Positions 36,382-46,272 of a DNA stretch of 64,000 bases are shown in pieces; within the stretch, counting starts at the first letter, position 1, and every line of letters begins with the position of its first letter. This DNA is from Legionellaceae bacterium. GTDB taxonomy: Bacteria > Pseudomonadota > Gammaproteobacteria > Legionellales > Legionellaceae. The position numbers and the translations under genes are program-made. The stretch is taken from the NCBI GenBank assembly GCA_029212505.1, contig JARGOS010000001.1, positions 310,001 through 374,000 of the forward strand, written 5' to 3'. The notes beneath the pieces were generated by a model. It was given only the letters and a program-made list of their open reading frames with translations, was not told the origin of the DNA and ran no database searches.

Positions 36382-37584
36382 ATGGGATGGAATGGACCTG
36401 ATAAGGGTAAAGATCCGTGGCGTTCGAAAGATCAGCCACCTGATTTGGACGAAGCGCTCAAGCAATTGCAAGCAAAGTTGAAGAAATTATTTTCCAATGG
36501 CAAGCCAAAACCAGGTGGGTCTTCAAATAATCATCGTTCGAATAAAAATAGTTCTGGGGGCGGTGCTGGGGCAAATTTTTCGGATGGTGGTCCAATATTC
36601 TTTCTATTGCTCGCCGCCGCGGCGGTTGTGTTATGGGCTTTAGCCGGGATTTTTATTGTTGACCCAGCCGAAAAAGCGGCTATTTTACGTTTTGGTCGTT
36701 ATGTTGAAACGGTTGGTGCCGGACCGCATTGGATCCCTCGCGGGATTAGCTCAAAAGTTGTGGTGAATGTTGATCGCATTTTAGATTATTCATATGCGGC
36801 ACAAATGCTGACACGCGATGAGAACCTTGTGTCGGTGGCGTTGGTGGTTCAATACCAGATTGCTGATTTAGAAGATTACTTATTTAGTGTTGCAGATCCG
36901 ATTGATAGCCTGAAGCAGGCGACATCGAGCGCGCTTCGACAAGTGGTGGGTACCACCAGTCTTGATCAAATCATTACGGAAGGACGCGAACTGTGGGGCA
37001 GTAATGTTCGAGAATCGCTGATTGAAATTTTAGAAAGTTATAAAACGGGTATAAAAATTGTCAACGTTTCGCCGCAACCTGCGCGTGCGCCAGAAAACGT
37101 TCAAGATGCGTTTGATGATGCAATTAAAGCCCAAGAAGATGAGAAGCGCTTTAAAGAACAAGCGCGGGCGTACGAAGCACGTGTGGTGCCTATCGCAGAA
37201 GGGAATGCCAAGCGTATTATGGCTGAGGCAAAAGCAGGTGCTGAACAGTCGGTGTTACGTGCGAAAGGTGCGGTCGCTGAGTTTTTAGCGCTTCTTCCCG
37301 AGTACCTTCGCTCGCCTCAAATTATGTCGCAACGGCTGTATTTAGATACCATGCAGCGTGTGCTTGGTCGCAGCAGCACGATTGTTGTGGATGGAAAGGC
37401 CGGGAATCTTTTATATTTACCGCTCGATAAGCTGGGCTCCAATAGAGCGCCGTCGAGTTCAGATGAAGAGGTTGTGGTGCTCAGTCAGCAAGATGCAGCT
37501 AACCGTGCTTCGGAAGGTCTCGATCTATTGAACGGTCGTGAAACGACAAGGCCGACACAGCGTTCAGGGAGAGCAGGTGAATGA
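36382..37584 (+). CDS. hflK: HflK subunit of the FtsH-regulating HflKC complex
   Basis: Inner-membrane SPFH/band-7 protein that, with HflC, forms a large periplasmic-facing cage around FtsH and modulates its proteolysis. It begins MGWNGPDKGKDPWR, then has a Gly/Asn/Pro-rich segment, one transmembrane helix at about residues 70-95 (FFLLLAAAAVVLWALAGIFIV), and the SPFH domain (PAEKAAILRFGRYVETVGAGPHW). 400 residues from the ATG at 36382, with GGAG upstream. Overlaps hflC by four bases (ATGA). Confidence 0.96.
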   Translation: MGWNGPDKGKDPWRSKDQPPDLDEALKQLQAKLKKLFSNGKPKPGGSSNNHRSNKNSSGGGAGANFSDGGPIFFLLLAAAAVVLWALAGIFIVDPAEKAAILRFGRYVETVGAGPHWIPRGISSKVVVNVDRILDYSYAAQMLTRDENLVSVALVVQYQIADLEDYLFSVADPIDSLKQATSSALRQVVGTTSLDQIITEGRELWGSNVRESLIEILESYKTGIKIVNVSPQPARAPENVQDAFDDAIKAQEDEKRFKEQARAYEARVVPIAEGNAKRIMAEAKAGAEQSVLRAKGAVAEFLALLPEYLRSPQIMSQRLYLDTMQRVLGRSSTIVVDGKAGNLLYLPLDKLGSNRAPSSSDEEVVVLSQQDAANRASEGLDLLNGRETTRPTQRSGRAGE

Positions 37585-38516
37585 AAAATTCTAAACTAAC
37601 AGGTATAATAATCGCATTTTTTGTCTTGATCGTATTCATGGGATCGTTGTTTAGTGTGACGCAGGGTCAAAAAGGTATTTTGCTACGGTTGGGGCGCTTG
37701 GTTCAAGATTCATCGACGGATCAGGTTAAAGTGCTTTTGCCTGGGCTGCACTTTAAAATGCCGTTTATTGAGTCGGTGCGTATTTTTGATACACGTATTC
37801 AAACTTTGGATATTAAATCTTCACGGATTGTAACCAAAGAAAAGAAAGATGTGCTTGTCGATTATTATGTCAAATGGCGTATTTTAGATTTGGCCGGTTA
37901 TTTTAAATCAACGGGTGGTAATGCGTTTAAAGCAGAAACGTTATTAGAGCAACAGTTGAATACATCGCTTCGTGCTCAATTTGGACGTCGCACCATATCA
38001 GACGTGGTGTCAGGTGGACGTGATGATGTGATGGATGTGCTGCGTGAACAGGCTGAAAAAGAAGCGGGTAAATTAGGTGTTCATGTGGTGGATGTGCGTA
38101 TTAAAGGTATTGAGTTACCTGCGAATACGAGCAATGCGATTTATCAGCGTATGCGCGCCGACATGAAAAAAATTGCTAATCGACACCGCGCAGATGGCCA
38201 AGCTGCCGCTGAGGCCATTCAAGCAGATGCTGATGCAAAAGTTACGGTAACGTTGGCAACCGCACGTAGTGAAGGTGAACAATTGCGTGCTCAGGGGCAG
38301 GCGAAAGCTGCATCGATTTATTCGGAAGCGTTTGAGAAAAATAAGAAGTTTTTTGATTTGTATCGTAGCTTGCAAGCGTATGAAGAAAGTTTTAAGAACA
38401 AAGATAGTATGCTGGTTTTGGATCAAAGCAGCGCTTTCTTTGATTATTTTAAACACGGTTTAGCGGGTTCGCATGAGGCTATGCCTAAACCAAATTTAGT
38501 TAAAAAAACGGGGTAA
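37581..38516 (+). CDS. hflC: HflC subunit of the FtsH-regulating HflKC complex
   Basis: A 311-residue partner of HflK with one N-terminal transmembrane helix (residues 7-27) and an SPFH domain (VTQGQKGILLRLGRLVQD; PGLHFKMPFIESVRIFDTRIQ). ATG overlaps the hflK stop, so the two are translationally coupled. purA follows after six bases, the conserved hflK-hflC-purA order. hfq and hflX are not upstream here. Confidence 0.96.
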   Translation: MKNSKLTGIIIAFFVLIVFMGSLFSVTQGQKGILLRLGRLVQDSSTDQVKVLLPGLHFKMPFIESVRIFDTRIQTLDIKSSRIVTKEKKDVLVDYYVKWRILDLAGYFKSTGGNAFKAETLLEQQLNTSLRAQFGRRTISDVVSGGRDDVMDVLREQAEKEAGKLGVHVVDVRIKGIELPANTSNAIYQRMRADMKKIANRHRADGQAAAEAIQADADAKVTVTLATARSEGEQLRAQGQAKAASIYSEAFEKNKKFFDLYRSLQAYEESFKNKDSMLVLDQSSAFFDYFKHGLAGSHEAMPKPNLVKKTG

Positions 38517-39824
<1,308 letters not shown>

Positions 39825-39840
39825 CATTAAGGAATAAGCA

Positions 39841-40950
39841 ATGCAATTTATTGATTTAAAAGCACAATACTCACGTATTGAAGGCCCTGTGATGGGCCGT
39901 ATAAAAGCGGTGTTAGAGCACGGTGCCTATATTATGGGGCCAGAAGTTGCTGAGCTTGAGGCCGAGCTTGCCGCATTTGTTGGTGTGCCACATGCGGTTG
40001 GTGTATCCAGCGGTACAGATGCTTTGCTGATTGCATTAATGGCGCTTGATGTTGGTCCTGGCGATGAGGTGATTACCACCCCGTTTAGCTTTTTTTCAAC
40101 GGCTGAAGTGATTGCACTTTTAGGCGCTACACCGGTGTTTGTTGATATTGAGCGAGATACCTATAATCTGGACGCAAACTTGATTGAGGCGGCGATTACG
40201 AGCAAAACCAAGGCAATTATGCCGGTGAGTTTGTACGGTCAATGTGGCGATTATGATGCGATCAATGCCATAGCTGCACGATATAACTTACCTGTGATTG
40301 AAGACGCTGCACAAAGTTTTGGTGCGATGTATCACGGTAAGCGCTCGTGTGGGCTAACAACGATTGGTTGCACCAGCTTTTTTCCATCCAAGCCGTTAGG
40401 TGGGTACGGGGATAGTGGCGCGTGCTTTACGCATGATGCGGACTTAGCTGAGCGTATGAAGTCGATTCGTGTTCATGGGCAAGCAGCGCGTTATCAGCAT
40501 GTACGCTTGGGTGTGAATGGCCGACTTGATACCATTCAAGCCGCAATTTTGCTTGAAAAGCTTGCGCTGTTTCCTGAAGAAATTAAGCTGCGGGAGCAAG
40601 TTGCTGAGCGTTATGCGGCAGGTTTATCTGCATTGACTCGAACACCTTGTGTTCAAGCTTATAATACCAGTGTTTTTGCGCAATACACGATTGAAGTATC
40701 GGATCGTGCCGCTGTACAAAAGGCGCTGAGTGAGCATGGTGTGCCTACAGCGGTTCATTACCCTGTACCGCTGCATAAACAGCCTATTTTTGAAAAGTCT
40801 GCCTTGGGTGAGTATCATGTGCCTCATGCAGAAGATGCAGCGAAGCATGTTTTAAGCTTACCGATGCATCCTTATTTAACAGAAGCGGATCAAGATAAAG
40901 TTATACGTGCTTTGCAAGAAGTACTACAGAAAGAAGCGCTTGTTGTTTAA
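39841..40950 (+). CDS. wbpE: UDP-3-oxo-GlcNAcA aminotransferase (WbpE-like)
   Basis: PLP-dependent DegT/DnrJ/EryC1 aminotransferase. It would transfer the amino group from glutamate to UDP-2-acetamido-3-keto-glucuronate, giving the 3-amino sugar. The 369 residues contain GTDALLIALMALDVGPGDEVI, VSLYGQCGDYDAINAIA, IEDAAQSFGA and the PLP lysine Lys184 in FFPSKPLGGYGD. The whole sequence runs closely parallel to Pseudomonas WbpE. AAGGA precedes the ATG. First gene of a wbpE-A-B-D block. Confidence 0.9.
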   Translation: MQFIDLKAQYSRIEGPVMGRIKAVLEHGAYIMGPEVAELEAELAAFVGVPHAVGVSSGTDALLIALMALDVGPGDEVITTPFSFFSTAEVIALLGATPVFVDIERDTYNLDANLIEAAITSKTKAIMPVSLYGQCGDYDAINAIAARYNLPVIEDAAQSFGAMYHGKRSCGLTTIGCTSFFPSKPLGGYGDSGACFTHDADLAERMKSIRVHGQAARYQHVRLGVNGRLDTIQAAILLEKLALFPEEIKLREQVAERYAAGLSALTRTPCVQAYNTSVFAQYTIEVSDRAAVQKALSEHGVPTAVHYPVPLHKQPIFEKSALGEYHVPHAEDAAKHVLSLPMHPYLTEADQDKVIRALQEVLQKEALVV

Positions 40951-41000
40951 GCGCTTTAATTAACGGAATAATGTAGAATAAAAATATGGAGTACCCAATC

Positions 41001-42305
41001 ATGCCGCGTGATTTGATTGATAAATTAAATAATAAAGAAGCCATTATTGGAATCATTGGCTTAGGTTATGTCGGTTTACCTTTGATGCTCCGTTTTGCGG
41101 ATGTGGGTTATCGTGTGGTTGGGATTGATGTCGATGAAACCAAAAATAATCAACTCAATGCAGGTAAATCGTATATTCAACATATTCCATCCGAGCAGGT
41201 TGAAGCCGTTCGTAGCCGTATTCATGCGACACATGATTTTGCTGCTGCAAATGAAGCGGATGCCTTGATTTTATGTGTGCCAACGCCGCTGAATAAATAC
41301 CGTGAACCCGACTTAAGCTATGTTGTTCAAACGGTTGAGGCGCTTGTGCCGCATCTGCGCCCAGGGCAAATCATGTCCTTGGAAAGCACGACGTACCCTG
41401 GTACTACGGAAGAAGAGCTCAAAACACGCATAGAAGCGACAGGTCTTAAAGTTGGTGACGATTTCTTTCTTGTCTATTCACCTGAGCGTGAAGATCCAGG
41501 AAATGCAAACTTTTCAACCGCCAGCATTCCTAAAGTTTGTGGCGGAGATACACCCCATTGTATCGAGGCCGGACATGCTTTGTATCATTCTGTGATTGAT
41601 ACGGTCGTTAAAGTTTCATCCACACGTGTTGCCGAAATGACCAAGCTTTTAGAGAACATTCATCGTTCGGTTAATATCGGTCTTGTGAATGAGATGAAGC
41701 TGCTTGCGGATAGGATGGATATAGATATTCATGAAGTGATTGATGCTGCGGCCACCAAGCCGTTTGGCTTTGTTCCGTATTACCCGGGGCCGGGTATTGG
41801 TGGGCATTGTATTCCTATCGATCCATTTTACCTCACCTGGAAAGCTCGTGAGTTTGGCATGCACACGCGATTTATTGAATTAGCCGGTGAAATTAATAGT
41901 AAAATGCCGAATTGGGTGCTTCATAAAATCACGGATGCATTAAACTCACGCGAGCAAGCGCTTAAAAATAGCAAAGTGCTCGTTTTAGGGATTGCCTATA
42001 AGCGTGATGTGGATGACATGCGTGAGTCGCCGTCGATTGAACTCCTGGAGCTTTTGCGAGATAAAGGGGCCGATGTTGCCTATTCTGATCCGCATGTTCC
42101 TGTTTTTCCTGCAATGAGGTCGCATCATTTTGATTTGCATAGCGTGCCACTGACGTCAGAAACCATCGCGCAATACGATTGTGTGGTGCTTGCCACAGCA
42201 CACCAAGCCTTTGATTATGACATGATTGCGATGCATGCAAGGCTGATTGTCGACACCCGTGGTGCTTTTAGAGCGCATAAAAATGATAATATGGTGAGTG
42301 CCTAA
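41001..42305 (+). CDS. wbpA: UDP-N-acetylglucosamine 6-dehydrogenase (WbpA-like)
   Basis: NAD-dependent nucleotide-sugar dehydrogenase that oxidises UDP-GlcNAc to UDP-GlcNAcA. The dinucleotide-binding motif is [15 protein letters not shown] at about residues 18-32. The catalytic cysteine is Cys270 in [12 protein letters not shown], and [11 protein letters not shown] is typical of the WbpA subgroup. I chose ATG 41001 (434 residues) because it matches WbpA in length and has GGAG upstream; an ATG five codons earlier is possible. Its TAA overlaps the ATG of wbpB. Confidence 0.92.
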   Translation: MPRDLIDKLNNKEAIIGIIGLGYVGLPLMLRFADVGYRVVGIDVDETKNNQLNAGKSYIQHIPSEQVEAVRSRIHATHDFAAANEADALILCVPTPLNKYREPDLSYVVQTVEALVPHLRPGQIMSLESTTYPGTTEEELKTRIEATGLKVGDDFFLVYSPEREDPGNANFSTASIPKVCGGDTPHCIEAGHALYHSVIDTVVKVSSTRVAEMTKLLENIHRSVNIGLVNEMKLLADRMDIDIHEVIDAAATKPFGFVPYYPGPGIGGHCIPIDPFYLTWKAREFGMHTRFIELAGEINSKMPNWVLHKITDALNSREQALKNSKVLVLGIAYKRDVDDMRESPSIELLELLRDKGADVAYSDPHVPVFPAMRSHHFDLHSVPLTSETIAQYDCVVLATAHQAFDYDMIAMHARLIVDTRGAFRAHKNDNMVSA

Positions 42306-43369
42306 TGATCAAACGAGCGTCTTGGACAATTACAGACCGTAAAATTAACGTCGCTTTGGTTGGTTGCGGTCGTATCTCAAAAAACCATCTCCAAGCCATA
42401 GCTAAGCACCAAGATCGTTTGAATTTAACAGCCGTGTGTGATCGCGATGAAGCAGCAGCCCAAGCTGTTGCACAAGAGTATCATGCCGACGTGTATACCC
42501 ATCTTGATGTGATGCTTGAAAAAGCGGATATTGATTTAGTGATTTTATGTACGCCCAGCGGTCTTCACCCACGGCAAGCGATTCAAGTGGCAGAATCCGG
42601 TCGCCACGTGTTGACTGAAAAACCCATGGCAACCCGTTGGCAAGATGGAGTCGACATGGTGCGAGCCTGTGATAAGGCCGAAGTGCGTTTATTTGTTGTT
42701 AAACAAAATCGATTAAATCCACCCATTCAAGCGCTGAAGCGCGCGATTACAGAAGGACGTTTTGGCCGTATTCATATGGCCAATGTCAACGTTTTTTGGA
42801 CACGTCCGCAAGATTATTACGATCAAGGGGGGTGGCGCGGTTCTTGGGAATGGGATGGTGGTGCCTTCATGAACCAAGCCAGTCATTATGTTGATTTGAT
42901 TCAATGGCTGCTTGGTCCTGTGGATTCGGTGCAAGCCATGATGGGGACGTTGGGGCGTAAAATTGAAGCGGAAGACAGCGGTGTGTTAAACATACGCTGG
43001 CGTCAAGGTACCATGGGCTCTGTGAATGTGACCATGTTGACCTACCCTAAAAATTACGAAGGTTCGATTACTTTACTGGGTGAAAAAGGCACGGTGCGTA
43101 TTGGTGGTGTTGCGGTTAACGAAGTGCAGCACTGGGAATTTGAAGATGCGCGACCTGAAGACGAAGCGATTCAAGCTGAAAATTATGCGACGTCATCGGT
43201 GTATGGTTTTGGGCATGTGCCGTATTATGCCAATGTGATTGATTGCCTTCAGGGTAAACCTGCAGATATTACCGACGGTCGTTCGGGCCTTGCCTGTTTG
43301 GAGTTATTAATTGCAGCTTATCGTTCAGCGCGCGATGATAAAACCGTTCATCTGCCTTTAGAGTTGTAA
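42305..43369 (+). CDS. wbpB: UDP-GlcNAcA 3-dehydrogenase (WbpB/WlbA-like)
   Basis: Gfo/Idh/MocA family oxidoreductase that oxidises C3 of UDP-GlcNAcA. In the studied WbpB/WlbA enzymes, tightly bound NADH is re-oxidised with 2-oxoglutarate, giving 2-hydroxyglutarate. Motifs: VALVGCGRISKNHLQAI (NAD binding), LTEKPMATRW with the active-site lysine, VVKQNRLNPPIQALK, and MNQASHYVDLIQWLLG with the conserved histidine. At 354 residues it is longer than the 316 of WbpB because of N- and C-terminal extensions. Starts inside the wbpA stop. Confidence 0.9.
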   Translation: MIKRASWTITDRKINVALVGCGRISKNHLQAIAKHQDRLNLTAVCDRDEAAAQAVAQEYHADVYTHLDVMLEKADIDLVILCTPSGLHPRQAIQVAESGRHVLTEKPMATRWQDGVDMVRACDKAEVRLFVVKQNRLNPPIQALKRAITEGRFGRIHMANVNVFWTRPQDYYDQGGWRGSWEWDGGAFMNQASHYVDLIQWLLGPVDSVQAMMGTLGRKIEAEDSGVLNIRWRQGTMGSVNVTMLTYPKNYEGSITLLGEKGTVRIGGVAVNEVQHWEFEDARPEDEAIQAENYATSSVYGFGHVPYYANVIDCLQGKPADITDGRSGLACLELLIAAYRSARDDKTVHLPLEL

Positions 43370-43385
43370 TTGAGGATTTGTAGCT

Positions 43386-43979
43386 ATGACCGCAAATATA
43401 CACGAAACAGCCATCGTTGATGCTGGTGCCAAGCTTGGTGAGGGTACACGTGTTTGGCATTGGGCTCATGTAAGTGCTGGCGCAAAAATTGGTACTGAGT
43501 GCAGCTTGGGTCAAAATGTTTATGTTGGTAATAAGGTTTGTATCGGTAACAACGTGAAGATTCAAAACAATGTCTCAGTGTATGATAACGTGACGCTTGA
43601 AGATGATGTGTTTTGTGGTCCAAGCATGGTGTTTACCAATGTCTATAATCCACGTTCGGCGGTCAGTCGAAAAGATGAATACCGTAATACGTTCGTCAAA
43701 CGAGGCGCAACGCTTGGTGCTAATTGTACGCTTGTATGCGGTGTTACGGTGGGTGAATATGCGTTTGTTGCGGCGGGTGCTGTGATTAATCGTGATGTGA
43801 AGCCTTATGCGCTTATGGCCGGCGTTCCTGCGCGACAAATTGGTTGGATGAGTCGTTTTGGCGAGCGTTTAGCGCTACCTCTTCAAGGTGAAGCGAGTGT
43901 GGTATGTGAGCATACAGGCGAGCAATATGCATTAAGCCTAGATGGTTTTGTACGAATGAAAGAGGGGGTTAGTGCGTAG
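43386..43979 (+). CDS. wbpD: UDP-GlcNAc3NA N-acetyltransferase (WbpD/WlbB-like)
   Basis: Left-handed beta-helix acetyltransferase that acetylates the 3-amino group to give UDP-GlcNAc3NAcA. The 197 residues are mostly hexapeptide repeats ([20 protein letters not shown] onward), with the [17 protein letters not shown] loop found in WbpD/WlbB and a C-terminal [16 protein letters not shown] lies before the ATG. Completes the wbpE-wbpA-wbpB-wbpD set. Confidence 0.9.
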   Translation: MTANIHETAIVDAGAKLGEGTRVWHWAHVSAGAKIGTECSLGQNVYVGNKVCIGNNVKIQNNVSVYDNVTLEDDVFCGPSMVFTNVYNPRSAVSRKDEYRNTFVKRGATLGANCTLVCGVTVGEYAFVAAGAVINRDVKPYALMAGVPARQIGWMSRFGERLALPLQGEASVVCEHTGEQYALSLDGFVRMKEGVSA

Positions 43980-45222
43980 TTTTATGCAAGCTTCCAAGGA
44001 GCAGTTCACCACCGACTTTATTATTATTGGCGCAGGTATTTTGGGTTTATCAACGGCATTAAAATTATTAGATGCCTATCCAAAAGCGAAAATTTCGATT
44101 CTTGAAAAAGAAGGCGCAGTAGGCGAGCATGCTAGCGGGCGCAACAGCGGTGTGTTGCATTCAGGTATTTATTATCCTCCTGATTCGTTGAAAGCTAAAC
44201 TTTGCGGTGAGGGTGCTAAGGCTATGCGTGCGTATTGCCAGGAGCATGGCTTGCCTTGGAATAAACTTGGCAAAGTGATTATTCCAACACAAGCTGAAGA
44301 TGAACATACACTACGTATGCTCTATGAGCGTGGTTTACTTAATGGCGTATCTGTAGAATGGCTTGATGAAACGCAGTTAGCCGAATTAGAACCGTTGGCG
44401 CATACGGCAACAGGGCGCGCGTTATTGGTTCCTGAAACCACCGTGGTTGATCCTAAAGCGATTATGCAGCATCTCCATCAAAGCCTAGCCGCACGTGGTG
44501 TAAAATTTTATTTTAATGCGTGTTGCGAGCAGGTTGATGTTAAAACACGAACCGTGTGTGCCGGATCATCCTCGTGGCATTATCAGCATTTAATTAATAC
44601 AGCAGGTTTATACGCTGATAAAATTGCAAACGCGTGTGGACTGAGTCATCGCTACACCATGTTGCCGTTTAAAGGTTTATATTACGAAGTAAAGCCTGCG
44701 TCTGAAATTAAAATTAATCATTTGATTTATCCTGTACCGGATATGAACGTACCTTTTTTGGGGGTTCATTTTACGAAAAGTGTGTCTGGAAAAATTTATG
44801 TTGGGCCTACCGCTGTGCCAGCTTTGGGACGTGAGCAATATCGCGGTATCCAAGATATGAATATTACAGAAACCATGCCCGTGCTTTATCATTTATTAAG
44901 GCAGTATAAAAATAACGAGCAAGGCTTTCGAAATTACACGCATCGAGAAATTTTTAACTTCTTAAAGCCTAAGTTTGTGAATACAGCGCAAACCTTGGTG
45001 CCAAGTTTAGCCTCAAGCGATCTGTCTTTGAGTGGAAAAGTTGGCATACGAGCCCAATTGCTTGATATACTCAGCTGCCGTTTGGTCATGGATTTTTTAA
45101 TTGAACAAACCACCAATGAAACACATATTTTGAATGCTGTTTCGCCAGCATTCACCAGCGCTTTTGGTTTTTCGGATTATGTGGTAGGGCTTTTAGAAAC
45201 AAAGCAAAGCATATCCGCTTGA
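43972..45222 (+). CDS. lhgO: L-2-hydroxyglutarate oxidase (LhgO-like FAD enzyme)
   Basis: A 416-residue FAD-dependent oxidoreductase of the DAO family. FAD-binding motif [17 protein letters not shown] is near the N-terminus, followed by [20 protein letters not shown], which is characteristic of LhgO/YgaF, and [13 protein letters not shown]. LhgO oxidises L-2-hydroxyglutarate to 2-oxoglutarate and passes electrons to the quinone pool. The GTG at 43972 lies behind AGAGGGG and overlaps the wbpD stop; an ATG at 43984 is an alternative. Its position directly after wbpD suggests a link to the WbpB/WbpE reactions. Confidence 0.85.
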   Translation: MRSFMQASKEQFTTDFIIIGAGILGLSTALKLLDAYPKAKISILEKEGAVGEHASGRNSGVLHSGIYYPPDSLKAKLCGEGAKAMRAYCQEHGLPWNKLGKVIIPTQAEDEHTLRMLYERGLLNGVSVEWLDETQLAELEPLAHTATGRALLVPETTVVDPKAIMQHLHQSLAARGVKFYFNACCEQVDVKTRTVCAGSSSWHYQHLINTAGLYADKIANACGLSHRYTMLPFKGLYYEVKPASEIKINHLIYPVPDMNVPFLGVHFTKSVSGKIYVGPTAVPALGREQYRGIQDMNITETMPVLYHLLRQYKNNEQGFRNYTHREIFNFLKPKFVNTAQTLVPSLASSDLSLSGKVGIRAQLLDILSCRLVMDFLIEQTTNETHILNAVSPAFTSAFGFSDYVVGLLETKQSISA

Positions 45223-45253
45223 ATGGAAATAAATAATACTTATTGGAGTTAAC

Positions 45254-46267
45254 ATGGATATACGTGGCAAGAATTTTTTAGTGATTGGTGGGGCAGGTTT
45301 AATTGGTTCACATACGGTTGATGCTTTATTAAAAGAAGACATCGGCGAAGTTCGTATCTATGATAATTTTACGCGAGGACGCGAAGAAAACTTACGTGAA
45401 GCACTGAAAGACCCACGGGTAAAAATTTTCCCACTGGGTGGCGATATCATGCATCGTGATATTTTAAATGCAGGTATGCGTGGTATTGATGGTGTATTTC
45501 ATTTTGCCGCATTATGGCTCTTGCATTGTTTTGATTATCCTCGTTCAGCATTCGAAGTAAACGTTGCAGGCACGTTTAATATTTTAGAAGCGATGGTGAA
45601 CCAAGGGGTTAAGCGGTTGGTTTATTCTTCAAGCGCATCGGTCTACGGTGACGCGCTCCAAGAGCCTATGACTGAAGATCATGTTTATAATAATAAAACA
45701 TTCTACGGCGCGACCAAAATTGCGGGCGAGCATATGTGTCGTTCGTTGTATCACCGTTACAAAGATACAAGCGAGCACTTTGATTACGTGGGTTTACGTT
45801 ACATGAATGTGTATGGCGCGCGCCAAGATTACCAAGGTGCTTATATTGCGGTGATCATGAAAATGCTGGATAACTTGGATAAAGGTAAGGCACCGGTTTT
45901 ATACGGTGATGGTAGCCAAGCCTACGATTTTATTTATGTTGAAGACTGCGCAAAAGCCAACGTGTGTGCCATGAAGGCGGATGCAACAGATGAATTTTAT
46001 AACGTTGGAACAGGTGTACGTACGAGCATTAAAGAACTCGCTGAAATTATTCTTGAGTTAACCGAATCTGAACTTAATATTTTGTTTGAGCCGGCCGGGC
46101 AAACGTTTGTTAAAAACCGTATTGGTTGCCCTAAAAAAGCAGAAAAAGATCTTGGTTTTAGAGCTGATCTAAGACTGCCGGAAGGTTTAGCCCGTTTGAT
46201 GGCATGGCGAGATAATCATAAATCTGAGGTCAAGGCACGTAAAGACGCTGTTGGTATCATAGATTAA
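45254..46267 (+). CDS. NAD-dependent nucleotide-sugar epimerase
   Basis: A 337-residue extended short-chain dehydrogenase. NAD motif GGAGLIGS is at residues 12-19 and the catalytic YGATK has Tyr151 and Lys155. Sequences such as RYMNVYGARQDYQGAY and YGDGSQAYDFIYVEDCAKA resemble UDP-sugar 4-epimerases and the WbmF/WbmG-type enzymes of Bordetella. Probable role: epimerising a UDP-uronic acid at C4 or C5. GGAG precedes the ATG. asnB copy 1 follows after five bases. Confidence 0.85.
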   Translation: MDIRGKNFLVIGGAGLIGSHTVDALLKEDIGEVRIYDNFTRGREENLREALKDPRVKIFPLGGDIMHRDILNAGMRGIDGVFHFAALWLLHCFDYPRSAFEVNVAGTFNILEAMVNQGVKRLVYSSSASVYGDALQEPMTEDHVYNNKTFYGATKIAGEHMCRSLYHRYKDTSEHFDYVGLRYMNVYGARQDYQGAYIAVIMKMLDNLDKGKAPVLYGDGSQAYDFIYVEDCAKANVCAMKADATDEFYNVGTGVRTSIKELAEIILELTESELNILFEPAGQTFVKNRIGCPKKAEKDLGFRADLRLPEGLARLMAWRDNHKSEVKARKDAVGIID

Positions 46268-46272
46268 ATACG

